From CAMCHP01 sp036835325 (GTDB lineage: Bacteria; Bacteroidota; Bacteroidia; Flavobacteriales_D; Sanyastnellaceae): DNA of 16,652 nucleotides. This document shows, one piece after another, positions 6,524 through 15,600 of this stretch; the first letter of the stretch is position 1; each line of letters starts with the position of its first letter. The translations under genes were made by a program, and so were the position numbers. The DNA is taken from the NCBI GenBank assembly GCA_036835325.1, contig DAITMF010000061.1, forward strand, positions 1 through 16,652, given 5' to 3'. Under the pieces are notes generated by a model. The model worked only from the letters and a program-made list of their open reading frames with translations. It had not been told where the DNA came from and ran no database searches.

Positions 6524-8983
6524 ATGTTGAGAATCATAGCTTTTTTTGCCCTTGTCGTGTTGAACACCGCAGCCATCGCGCAAGTGTACGACCCCGTGAA
6601 GTGGACTTTCGAAGTGACCCCGGCAGGCGAAAACCAGTTCGACCTCGTTGCCAAGGCCACCATCGAGCCCAAGTGGCACGTGTACGCCAGTGTGGTTAGC
6701 GACGACCCCGATGCGATTGGTCCGATTCCAACCTCGATTGTCTTCGCCGAAAATCCGAACATCGAAGCTGTGGGCGCACTGAAAGAAGGCAAGTACATCA
6801 CCCATTTCGATCCGAACTTCGAGATGGACCTCAACTACTTCGAAAACACCGCCGCGTTTACGCAACGCTTCAAAATCAAAGCAAGCGACCTCACCGCCGA
6901 GGCCGAACTCGCCTACATGGCCTGCGACGACAGCAAATGCATTTTCCCCGATCCCGTCATCCTTACAATGACCTTTGCCGGTGGCAAACTCATGGCCATG
7001 GATGCCAACGGCGAACAGTTGCTTGGCGAAGCCGCTCCTGAATTTGGCTCATCCGCCGAAGGCGAAAACACAGCCTCAACCATTTACGAACCCTCGAAAT
7101 GGAGCATGACCAGCGAATTGATGGGCGAAAATGTGTACCGCCTCACGTTTACCTGTGCACTTGATGCCGGCTGGCACCTCTACTCGCAAACCCTCGAGGC
7201 CGATGCGGGTCCGGTACCCACCGCGTTTACCTACATCCTTCCTGACAAACATACCCTGCAAGGCGGCACCAACGAACCTACCCCAAAAGTCGAGTACGAC
7301 CCCAACTTTATGCTCGATTTGGCCTTTTTCGAAGGTACCGTGGTGTTCACCCAAGACATTGAAGTAACAGGAACACCCGGCGAAGTGAAAGGCGACGTGC
7401 TCTTCATGCTGTGCGACGATACCATGTGCTTGCCTCCCGATGCGATTGAATTTAGTATCGACCTGGCCACCGGAAAAGGCGGCTTTGTGAGCTACGACAA
7501 CGCTGCAGCGGCTGACATTTCAGGATTGATTCCCGCCCTACCGGGTGTTGACCTCACCGCCCCGATTGGCAATTGCGGACAAGACGAAATTCAAAGCTAC
7601 GACAGCAACTGGACCATCTTCTTTTTCGGCTTCATCGGCGGTTTGCTGGCTTTGTTGACCCCGTGCGTGTTCCCAATGATTCCGCTGACGGTGAGCTTCT
7701 TCACCAAGGGTGGCAGTGACCGCGCCTCGGGCTTCCGAAAAGCGGCCTTGTACGGCTTCTTCATCTTCGCGATTTACGCTGTGCTGAGCGTGCCCTTCCA
7801 CTTTGGTACCGACCCTGAAGTGCTCAACGAAATTGCCACCTCAGTGCTGCTGAACGTGCTGTTCTTCATCGTATTTGTGGTGTTCGCGATATCATTCTTC
7901 GGATACTTTGAAATCACCCTCCCAAGCGGCCTGCAAAACAAAGCCGATAACGCCTCGAACAAGGGCGGCATACTCGGCATCTTCTTCATGGCACTGACTT
8001 TGGCGCTTGTAAGCTTCTCGTGCACAGGTCCGATTCTCGGCACGGTTCTTGGAAATGCGTTGAAAGACGGTCCGTGGCCGATCAGCTATGCCATGAGCGG
8101 CTTTGGCGTCGCTCTCGGCTTGCCGTTTGCATTGTTTGCAGCTTTCCCGAGCTGGTTGAACAGCTTGCCGCGTTCAGGAGGATGGCTCAACAGTGTGAAA
8201 GTCGTGCTCGGCTTCCTCGAACTGGGCCTCGCACTGAAGTTCTTGTCGAACGCCGACCTGGTAGAACAGTGGGGATTGATTCACCGTGAAACTTTCTTCC
8301 TGGTGTGGGTGATTTTGGGCATTGGCCTTACCCTGTACCTGTTTGGGTTGATTCGCTTCCCACACGACTCACCGTTGAAAAAGCTGTCGCCTGTACGGGC
8401 GAGTTTGGCCACCGTCAGCTTGGCGTTTACGGTGTACCTTTTCCCGGGCATCTTCCCTAGCTCTCCATGGAACCACGACGCCTTGGCCGGTTTCCCACCG
8501 CCAACCTTCTACAGCTGGTATGAGCGTGAAACCTTCCACGCCGAGTACGACGATTTCGACACCGCTCTGGCGCATGCTCAAGAAACCGGCAAGCCCATTT
8601 TGATTGACTTCACCGGCTGGGCCTGCGTGAACTGCCGTCAAATGGAGGAAACCATCTGGACGGATGAGGAAGTGAAGCGCATGCTCGAAGAAGACTTCGT
8701 GCTGGTATCGCTCTACGTCGACGACAAAAACGAACTGCCCGAAGAGCAGCAGGGCGTATTTGAGTTTGACGCTGACGGACAAACCCGCAAGAAGAAGATC
8801 AAGACCATCGGCAACAAGTGGGCGACCTTCCAAACGCACGTCTTCAACAACAACTCACAGCCGTACTACGTCATGCTGAGTCCGGAAGGCGAGCTGCTCG
8901 GTCACCCGATTGGCTACACGCCCGATTTGATCAGCTACACGGAGTACCTGAAGTGCGGCGTGAGCACCTACGCCAACAAGTGA
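6524..8983 (+). CDS. dsbD: Thiol:disulfide interchange protein DsbD with duplicated N-terminal domain, 819 aa
   Basis: Moves reducing power from cytoplasmic thioredoxin across the inner membrane to periplasmic proteins. Order: a signal peptide (1-20, ending AAIAQ); N-domain 1 (about 21-155) with KWTFEV, WHVYA and the redox pair C134/C139 (ACDDSKC); N-domain 2 (about 186-315) with KWSMTS, WHLYS and C297/C302 (LCDDTMC); a transmembrane domain of about eight helices (363-640) with its two expected redox cysteines, C381 in LLTPCVFPMIPLT and C500 in LVSFSCTGPILG; and a C-terminal thioredoxin domain with C701-V-N-C704 in FTGWACVNCRQME. All catalytic cysteines are present. At 819 residues it is longer than the usual 570-680, and the extra length is the second N-domain. 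Likely clients are periplasmic thiol proteins and cytochrome c maturation; no client is encoded nearby. Confidence 0.94.
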   Translation: MLRIIAFFALVVLNTAAIAQVYDPVKWTFEVTPAGENQFDLVAKATIEPKWHVYASVVSDDPDAIGPIPTSIVFAENPNIEAVGALKEGKYITHFDPNFEMDLNYFENTAAFTQRFKIKASDLTAEAELAYMACDDSKCIFPDPVILTMTFAGGKLMAMDANGEQLLGEAAPEFGSSAEGENTASTIYEPSKWSMTSELMGENVYRLTFTCALDAGWHLYSQTLEADAGPVPTAFTYILPDKHTLQGGTNEPTPKVEYDPNFMLDLAFFEGTVVFTQDIEVTGTPGEVKGDVLFMLCDDTMCLPPDAIEFSIDLATGKGGFVSYDNAAAADISGLIPALPGVDLTAPIGNCGQDEIQSYDSNWTIFFFGFIGGLLALLTPCVFPMIPLTVSFFTKGGSDRASGFRKAALYGFFIFAIYAVLSVPFHFGTDPEVLNEIATSVLLNVLFFIVFVVFAISFFGYFEITLPSGLQNKADNASNKGGILGIFFMALTLALVSFSCTGPILGTVLGNALKDGPWPISYAMSGFGVALGLPFALFAAFPSWLNSLPRSGGWLNSVKVVLGFLELGLALKFLSNADLVEQWGLIHRETFFLVWVILGIGLTLYLFGLIRFPHDSPLKKLSPVRASLATVSLAFTVYLFPGIFPSSPWNHDALAGFPPPTFYSWYERETFHAEYDDFDTALAHAQETGKPILIDFTGWACVNCRQMEETIWTDEEVKRMLEEDFVLVSLYVDDKNELPEEQQGVFEFDADGQTRKKKIKTIGNKWATFQTHVFNNNSQPYYVMLSPEGELLGHPIGYTPDLISYTEYLKCGVSTYANK

Positions 8984-8989
8984 TTCCGA

Positions 8990-9060
8990 CTTTGTTTGTT
9001 ACCAACGAATGAAATCGTTTGATGCTATCAAATGATTTTGTAGCTTAGTATCAAACAAAG
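8990..9060. repeat. Nested inverted repeats between dsbD and the ATPase gene
   Basis: Outer arms CTTTGTTTG (8990-8998) and CAAACAAAG (9052-9060) are perfect 9-bp complements. Within them are TTTGAT-GCT-ATCAAA (9018-9032) and a further ATCAAAC (9050-9056) complementary to GTTTGAT (9017-9023). The array ends six bases before the ATPase ATG. It may act as an operator for that gene or as a weak dsbD terminator; there is no good T-tract after it. A near-match -7 box, TGATTTTG, is at 9033-9040. Confidence 0.6.
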
Positions 9061-9066
9061 CAACCG

Positions 9067-10281
9067 ATGTATACAACAGCCTACCTCAACGAAGTTGTTG
9101 AAATTCAGCAATCGCGTTTTTTCGGACGCGATTCCGGTGTACCGCGTGCAATTGACCACGCTGCAATCGCCGAAGAGGGTTTCGCTACCATCATTACCGG
9201 GGTTCGTCGATGCGGTAAAAGCACGCTACTGCGGCAGCTCGCAGGTGAGAATCGCCCAAACTGCTTCTTCTTGAATTTCGAAGACATTCGCTTGAGCGCC
9301 TTTGAACCCGACGATTTCGTGCGACTTGATCAGATTGTTCGTGAGGCCCAAATGACGCGGTTGTTTTTTGATGAAGTTCAGGTCGTGGATGGATGGGAGC
9401 GTTACGTGCGGCAAAAGCTGGATGACGGATGCCAAGTTTATGTCACCGGTTCCAACGCATCGATGTTGAGTCGAGAATTGGGGACACGCTTAACGGGCAG
9501 GCACCTACAGGCCGAGCTTTTCCCTTTCTCTTTCAGCGAATTTTGCACCTTCAGACAAATTGAAACCACTGAAACCTCGGCCGACGCGTACCTCCATACA
9601 GGCGGGTTTCCGGAGTATGTCAAAACCGAAAATCCGCAAGTCATACAGCAATTGATTGATGACATCATTCACCGCGATATAGCAGTGCGTTATGGCATAC
9701 GCGACGTTGGTGCTTTGCGCCGTTTGGCGGCCTACCTCTTCGCCAACATTGCGCGACCCTTCTCTGCGAACAAACTCGCTGCACAGTTGTCGATCAAAGC
9801 AGTGAGCACTGTTGGTGAATACATCGATCACCTTGAGGCAGCGTACCTTATAGCCACCATCAACCGATACAGCCACTCTGAAAAAGCCCGTCTGCGCAAT
9901 CCGCGCAAAGCGTATTGCATCGACAATGCGGTGGTTGAATTCGGTACAGTAAAAACAAGCGATGATCTGGACCGTAAGCTTGAAAACACCGTTTTCCTGC
10001 ATTTGAGACGGTACTTTCGCTCGCTTTTCTACTTCCAGGAGCAACACGAATGCGACTTCATCGCATTTTCGGGTTCAAAACCCACTTGCGCCGTCCAAGT
10101 ATGCTACTTTCTCAACGCAGACAATCTCGACCGCGAACTAAATGGAGGCTTTGAGGCACTTGATTTTTTTGGGATGGATGAGGGAATTGTGGTCACGTTA
10201 AACCAATCTGACCGATTCACACGCGCAGGAAAGACCCTTGAAGTGCTTCCGCTTCACCGTTTCTTGACCATGGTGTGGTGA
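9067..10281 (+). CDS. AAA_14/DUF4143-family P-loop ATPase, 404 aa
   Basis: An AAA-like ATPase of the large, poorly understood family scattered through bacterial and archaeal accessory DNA. Seen: Walker A GVRRCGKS (45-52), Walker B LFFDEVQ (99-105), then VYVTGSNASMLSRELGTRLTGR (124-145), the usual run in this family ahead of ELFPFSFSEF. A DUF4143 region follows (about 195-375), including DIIHRDIAVRYGIRD and a C-terminal segment shaped like a PD-(D/E)XK nuclease core: E306 in LENTVFLHLRR, D330 in HECDFI, and AVQVCY (342-347), where the lysine of the motif is replaced, as is common in this family. Its cellular role is unknown; toxin-antitoxin-like and selfish functions have been proposed for relatives. 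Its codons look more AT-rich than the neighbours, consistent with a later arrival. No partner gene is adjacent. Confidence 0.9.
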   Translation: MYTTAYLNEVVEIQQSRFFGRDSGVPRAIDHAAIAEEGFATIITGVRRCGKSTLLRQLAGENRPNCFFLNFEDIRLSAFEPDDFVRLDQIVREAQMTRLFFDEVQVVDGWERYVRQKLDDGCQVYVTGSNASMLSRELGTRLTGRHLQAELFPFSFSEFCTFRQIETTETSADAYLHTGGFPEYVKTENPQVIQQLIDDIIHRDIAVRYGIRDVGALRRLAAYLFANIARPFSANKLAAQLSIKAVSTVGEYIDHLEAAYLIATINRYSHSEKARLRNPRKAYCIDNAVVEFGTVKTSDDLDRKLENTVFLHLRRYFRSLFYFQEQHECDFIAFSGSKPTCAVQVCYFLNADNLDRELNGGFEALDFFGMDEGIVVTLNQSDRFTRAGKTLEVLPLHRFLTMVW

Positions 10282-10342
10282 TGACCCACCTGAACCGCGC
10301 ATCCACAAAGAAAAGAGCGACGCCGGTAAAATGGATGCGATT

Positions 10343-10350
10343 TTTCTTTG
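10343..10350 (+). promoter_or_regulatory. Possible -7 box (TTTCTTTG) of gmhA
   Basis: TTTCTTTG differs from TAnnTTTG at one fixed position (T for A). It lies 31 bases before the GTG at 10382, a normal leader length, in the 100-base gap after the ATPase gene. No terminator is visible in that gap. Confidence 0.33.
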
Positions 10351-10381
10351 AACGCATTTGAAAAAGCCACAATTTCGAAGC

Positions 10382-10957
10382 GTGAAGACCAACGAAACCA
10401 TAGCGCAACACTTCAGCGACGCCGCATCGGTGCTTGCTGCCTTTGTCGCCGATGCCGGAAACCTCGAACGCGTTGAACGCGCCGGATTGCTTATGGCCGG
10501 TGCCATCCGCAACGGCGGCAAGATTATCTCGTGCGGCAACGGCGGTTCGATGTGCGACGCCATGCACTTTGCCGAAGAGTTGAGCGGCCGTTACCGCGAC
10601 AACCGCCGCGCCTTGCCGGCCGTTTCGATATCTGACCCGTCGCACATCAGCTGCGTGGGCAACGACTACGGCTACGAGTTTGTGTTTTCGCGCTATGTTG
10701 AAGCGTTAGGACGCCCCGGCGACGTTTTGCTGGCCATCTCAACGAGTGGCAACAGCGCGAATGTCATCCGCGCAGCGGAAGCCGCAAAAATGCACGGCAT
10801 GCAGGTCATCGGCCTTACCGGAAAAGACGGTGGCAAGCTCGCCCAACTGTGCGACGTTGAAATTCGCGTGCCCTGGAACGGCTATGCCGACCGCATTCAA
10901 GAGATTCACATCAAGGTCATACACACCTTCATCGATACCATCGAACGCAACGTGTAA
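10382..10957 (+). CDS. gmhA: Sedoheptulose-7-phosphate isomerase GmhA, 191 aa
   Basis: A cytoplasmic SIS-domain enzyme that converts sedoheptulose 7-phosphate to D-glycero-D-manno-heptose 7-phosphate, the first step toward ADP-heptose or GDP-heptose for lipopolysaccharide core, S-layer or O-chain sugars. Compared from memory with the 192-aa E. coli enzyme the match is very close along the whole length: SCGNGGSMCDAMHFAEELSGRYR, ISDPSHISCVGNDYGYE, LLAISTSGNSANVIRA, and GYADRIQEIHIKVIHTFID. The Glu in FAEEL and the His in EIHIKVIH correspond to catalytic Glu65 and His180 of E. coli. GTG at 10382 gives the family's usual N-terminus; a TTG at 10358 would add eight residues. It is the only heptose-pathway gene in the window. 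DiaA is a related SIS protein, but the residues here fit GmhA. Confidence 0.92.
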   Translation: MKTNETIAQHFSDAASVLAAFVADAGNLERVERAGLLMAGAIRNGGKIISCGNGGSMCDAMHFAEELSGRYRDNRRALPAVSISDPSHISCVGNDYGYEFVFSRYVEALGRPGDVLLAISTSGNSANVIRAAEAAKMHGMQVIGLTGKDGGKLAQLCDVEIRVPWNGYADRIQEIHIKVIHTFIDTIERNV

Positions 10958-10975
10958 ACCCCTCTGTTGATAGCC

Positions 10976-11019
10976 CGAAGGAAGTGCTAACACCGTGTCG
11001 CATGACACGCCAACCTTCG
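10976..11019 (+). other. Structured leader between gmhA and comM
   Basis: CGTGTC (10994-10999), loop GCAT, GACACG (11004-11009) forms a 6-bp hairpin, and CGAAGG (10976-10981) can pair with CCTTCG (11014-11019) around it. No T-tract follows, so it is not a terminator. It ends five bases before the comM ATG and could influence comM translation, though the stems are short. Confidence 0.3.
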
Positions 11020-11023
11020 AGCT

Positions 11024-12565
11024 ATGCTTGTACAAACCTTTGGAAGTGCCGTGTTTGGCATTTCCGCTACAACCGTCACCATTGAGGTGCGCATCGACAA
11101 GGGCGTCAATTTCTTGTTGGTGGGCCTGCCTGACAGTGCAGTGAAAGAGAGCCAGCAGCGCATCAAAACCGCATTGGAAGAGTCGGGTTTTCACTGGCCG
11201 GGCAAGTGCATCACCATCAACATGGCCCCGGCCGACATTCGCAAAGAGGGCACCGCCTACGACCTGCCCCTTGCCATTGGCATACTGGCGGCCAGCGAGC
11301 AATTGCCGGCAGGCGCGCTTGACAAAACCCTGCTCATGGGCGAACTCTCGCTCGACGGCAGTTTGCGCGAGATCAAAGGCGCCTTGCCCATTGCGCTGAA
11401 GGCGAAGTACGAGGGCTATTCGCGCATCATCATCCCCCACATGAACGCGCCCGAAGCGGCGATGGTCGATGGATTGGACATCCTTCCGGCAGAACACCTC
11501 ACCGACGTGGTTGAGCACCTGCGCGGCAACCGTTTGATGGCACCGCTGAAAATGGATGTCGAAGCCCTCTTCAACAAGCAACTTGAGCACTCGGCCGTTG
11601 ACTTCAGCGATGTTAAAGGCCAGGAAAACATCAAGCGCGCCTTTGAAATCGCAGCAGCCGGAGGCCACAACGTGATTTTGATTGGTCCGCCCGGCGCCGG
11701 TAAAACGATGCTCGCCAAGCGCTTGCCCACCATTTTGCCGCCGATGACCTTGGCTGAATCGCTTGAAACCACCAAGATCCACAGCGTCGCCGGCCGCATG
11801 CGGAGGCACGAAGCCCTCGTTACCTCGCGGCCTTTTCGCTCGCCGCACCATACGATTTCAGATGTCGCCTTGGTCGGCGGAGGTGGCTATCCCCAACCCG
11901 GAGAAATTTCTTTGGCACACAACGGCGTGCTCTTTCTCGACGAACTTCCCGAGTTCAAACGCACCGTGCTGGAGGTTTTGCGCCAGCCGCTCGAAGACCG
12001 CGTGGTGACCATATCACGGGCGCGCTTCAGCGTTGACTACCCGAGCAGTTTCATGCTCATTGCATCAATGAACCCTTGTCCGTGCGGGTTTCACAACCAT
12101 CCGCACAAGAAATGCGAGTGCCATCCCGGGGATGTGCAGCGCTATTTGAACCGCATCTCCGGGCCGCTACTTGACCGCATCGACCTGCATGTAGAGGTCA
12201 CGCCGGTTGATTACGACGAACTGCTAAGTCGGCCACGGTCAAGCGTGACCAGCCACGACATCCGCGAGCGGGTCATACGGGCGCGGCTCACGCAGCAAGA
12301 GCGGTTTAGCCAGCATCCGCGCTTGCACTACAACGCGCAAATGGGCAGCACCGAAATCAGGCAATATGCCGCGTTGAGCGCTTCCGGGACTGAACTACTG
12401 AAAGCCGCCATGAAGCGCATGGGGTTGTCGGCACGGGCGCATGACCGCATTCTGAAAGTTGCGCGCACCATCGCCGATTTGGAGGGCAGCCGCGACATCG
12501 GCAACGAACACCTCGCAGAAGCCATTCACTACCGCAGTCTTGACCGCGCCAACTGGGCAGGATAG
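11024..12565 (+). CDS. comM: ComM/YifB family Mg-chelatase-like AAA+ ATPase, 513 aa
   Basis: A cytoplasmic AAA+ protein. ComM from naturally transformable bacteria is a hexameric helicase that promotes branch migration during DNA integration, while many non-competent species keep the gene. Seen: an N-terminal ribosomal-S5/Lon-like domain (about 1-165) starting MLVQTFGSAVFGI with the LPDSAVKES and MAPADIRKEG runs; Walker A GPPGAGKT (221-228); FRSPHHTISD (271-280); Walker B VLFLDE (302-307); a cysteine cluster PCPCGFHNHPHKKCEC (351-366) with four Cys suited to zinc binding, present in many relatives but not in E. coli; and RISGPLLDRIDLHVEV (378-392), with a C-terminal helical domain containing LSARAHDRILKVARTIADLE. 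The length is typical. ATG at 11024 is the normal start. Confidence 0.94.
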   Translation: MLVQTFGSAVFGISATTVTIEVRIDKGVNFLLVGLPDSAVKESQQRIKTALEESGFHWPGKCITINMAPADIRKEGTAYDLPLAIGILAASEQLPAGALDKTLLMGELSLDGSLREIKGALPIALKAKYEGYSRIIIPHMNAPEAAMVDGLDILPAEHLTDVVEHLRGNRLMAPLKMDVEALFNKQLEHSAVDFSDVKGQENIKRAFEIAAAGGHNVILIGPPGAGKTMLAKRLPTILPPMTLAESLETTKIHSVAGRMRRHEALVTSRPFRSPHHTISDVALVGGGGYPQPGEISLAHNGVLFLDELPEFKRTVLEVLRQPLEDRVVTISRARFSVDYPSSFMLIASMNPCPCGFHNHPHKKCECHPGDVQRYLNRISGPLLDRIDLHVEVTPVDYDELLSRPRSSVTSHDIRERVIRARLTQQERFSQHPRLHYNAQMGSTEIRQYAALSASGTELLKAAMKRMGLSARAHDRILKVARTIADLEGSRDIGNEHLAEAIHYRSLDRANWAG

Positions 12566-12617
12566 GCTGCATTTCCACCACGTTTTCCCATCCACTTAAC
12601 ACTTAATACCTACCATT

Positions 12618-15600
12618 ATGAAACGTTTATTTTGCCTATTGACGGCACTTGTTTTGCTGCGCGGTGCTTTGGCGCAGCTTCCGGCCCCATTTGAAGCCTT
12701 GCCTGCAGGCCTGCTTTCTACGCCGTACTTCATGCCCTTATCGGGAAAGTTGCACCTACCACCTGACGGACAGAGCTTTGCGGCGCACAACGCACAAACG
12801 GCTATGGGGTTTGTCCACGCGCTTGATCACGCCGAGCACACCGGAAACGGCTTTCCCTCCTTGGGCGAGTTCATCTCAGCATCGCAAGCCAACAAATCGA
12901 ATTCAGCCGTCATCCCCATGATGGTGGTTGACTTGACGGTGAATGACCTCCATCCTGACGCGGCCGAATTGGGGTGGATCAGCCAATCAGAGAACGGCAG
13001 TTTTTTGCTCAACGACCCCAATGTAAATCCCTTCATTGAAAACGGAAGTTTCTTCCTTGCCATTGATTGGGAGAGTCATTGGGCCGGAAGCTACACACTC
13101 CTCGCTGACCCCGCGCTCTTTTTCACCGACTCACCCGAGGCTGAGTACAGCATCGACTTCGACGACGGCCAGGGCTACCGCATCCTTGAACCGGGCGCGC
13201 AGTACACCATCAGCTACGATGGAAGCTCTGACCGGCTCATACGGCTGAAAGCAGAATCAGACCAAAGCCTACGTGAAAGCGGTTTTTTGGTGAAATCAGG
13301 AAGTTGCGCAAGCGGTTACCCCTTGCCTGACATGTCTCCGTGGCCACAGGTATCGTATGAGCACCCGTGGCGGATTATTGCTCCTTGGGAGGATGGCGAA
13401 GTGCGTGGCAACGCCTACCTCTTGCTGAGCGACGACGGAGTGTTTGACCGGCCGTTTATCTTCGTTGAAGGAATTGATTTTGGCTCGGAAATTTCTACCT
13501 ACCGCAACGGCAGCTTCGGCTGGGCTGAATTCACCTGCGGAGCCTCCGAAAACTACCCCTTTTTGGCACTGATGCCCGACCTTTTGGATGCCCTGAGAGC
13601 AGAAGGCTACGACCTCATACTTCTTGATTTTGAAGACGGGGCTGACCACATCGCCAAAAATGCCGCGCTGCTCAAATCGCTTCTTGAAAAGGTCAACACC
13701 TACAAGGTCGGACGAGAAGAAAACGTACTTGCCGGAGCGAGCATGGGCGGCCAAATCACCCGTCTCGCCCTTCGTCAAATGGAACTCGAAGGCACTGACC
13801 ACTGCACCCGATTGTGGATATCGCTCGACTCGCCACATCAGGGCGCCAATATCCCGTTTGGCTTGCAAACAACGATTGAATTCCTTTCGAATTTCAGTGC
13901 CGAAGCTGAGGTCTTCCTCAACCAATTCCTTCGCCGTCCGGCAGCGCGTGAAATGCTTTTGCTCCAGCTACCAAGCTCCAACTCCCTCCATGCACAGTAC
14001 CAAGCCTTTATGGACAACCTGGGTTACCCTGAAAAAACCCGCAACATCGGCATTGCCAATGGAAGCATCAACGGTGTGCCACTGGGCTTCCCCGATGGCG
14101 CACACCTGCTTGACTTCGAGTGCGCAATTGGTCCTGCTGAAGTTTTCAAGCTACTTGTCATTGCCACCGGAGGCGACCCCTTTAACAGTTTGTCGACCGC
14201 TACAGGCAACGTCATCTCACACACCGTCTACACCCAAACTTTCGATTGCGGGTTTCTGCTTCTCGATTGCATTCTTGGAGGCGACATCATCGCTATGATT
14301 CATCAGCAGTGGACAACTGTTAATCCGAACATACCGCGTCTTGACAACGCGCCCGGCGGAACCCGTACAAGTCTCAAACAATTCGTTACGGCAATCAATA
14401 ACGTGCTTGCCAACCTCATTGCAAGCAATGATTACCCGGGCAGTTGTGACCAACAAATCTTGCCCGAACACTACATCGAATCGCACAGTTTCATCCCCAC
14501 CACGAGTGCCCTGGGAATTGCTACGAACTGGCACCACATGAATGTGGCTACAGCATTGGCCAGCGCACCCTCACTCACTCCCTTCGACAGAGTGTATGGC
14601 GTACCCGGTGCAAACACAACGCACAGCGAAGTCACACCCGACATCATCGCCTTGGTCGTAGAAGAAGTCATTTACGGTGGCGAAGCACCCGGCAACCTTC
14701 TCGCCAACGGTGAAAATTTCAACTATGGCAGCTCCCCCTTCCATGTTTGTTACGATGTTGAAATCGCAGACAATAGCCAACTGGGCATCAATGCCATGGC
14801 TCCCCTTGGCATCGGTTCAAACCCGCTCAACTTCCCAATACCAAATAGCCATTGCACAGTGCGAACCTCCGACTGTGGTGCCAACATCGTCATCAACAGC
14901 GGCGGAAGCATTCAGCTAGGCGACGGCAATTTCGGGCTCACTGCTGAGCTCATCCTCGATGACGGTGCTGAGCTTCACCTAAATGAAGGCGGATATTTGC
15001 TCCTTGAACCCAACTCAACCCTAAGAATTCGAGAGGGAGCGCGACTGGTGTTGAACGGAGGAAACTTCGATATGCGTCTTGGATCGCGCCTCATCATAGA
15101 AGCCAATGGAGAGTTGGTGGCAAACTCCAATACAAGCATCAACCTGTATGGTATTGAGACCTACGTTGATTTATACGGCCACATCGTAGTTGGAGCTTCA
15201 AGCACACTAACCTTGACCATGCAAGGTGCTGAAGGAGGCAAGCTCCGTGTTTTCAACGACGGCATCAACGTGTTCGGAGCATCAACGTCGAGCTTAACTG
15301 TTCGAGGTCAAGGGACCCACGACGCCATCGTAGAAATCTTGCCGGGGGCAGCTCTCCAAAGCGCTCCAGGTTTTGGAACACTGCGGTTTCGCGATGGCCG
15401 AGTCAACCTACTTGCCGATGCGAACATTATTTCTGCAGGTGATTTTTTCGCTCGTGACGTGTATTTCAGCGCAACGGGCGACGGGAATCAGGTTCGGCTT
15501 TACTCAACCAGTTCGTTCAACCGTTGCACGATTGAGTACCTCGACATCATCGCCGAAACCACAAATAACATGCTCAGAATGCAACAATCGTCGATGTTGA

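Noticed and set aside
8990..10381. A transposon or insertion sequence carrying the ATPase
   Set aside because: No transposase, no terminal repeats flanking both sides and no target-site duplication could be found; the inverted repeats lie only upstream.
10739..11851. A 370-codon open frame on the - strand across the end of gmhA and much of comM
   Set aside because: It is the antisense shadow of two firmly identified genes; the translation has no recognisable motif.
13624..14298. A 224-codon + strand open frame in another frame of the secreted hydrolase gene
   Set aside because: It overlaps the catalytic region of a well-supported protein and its composition (rich in Ser, Thr, Arg, Pro) is typical of a frame-shifted shadow.
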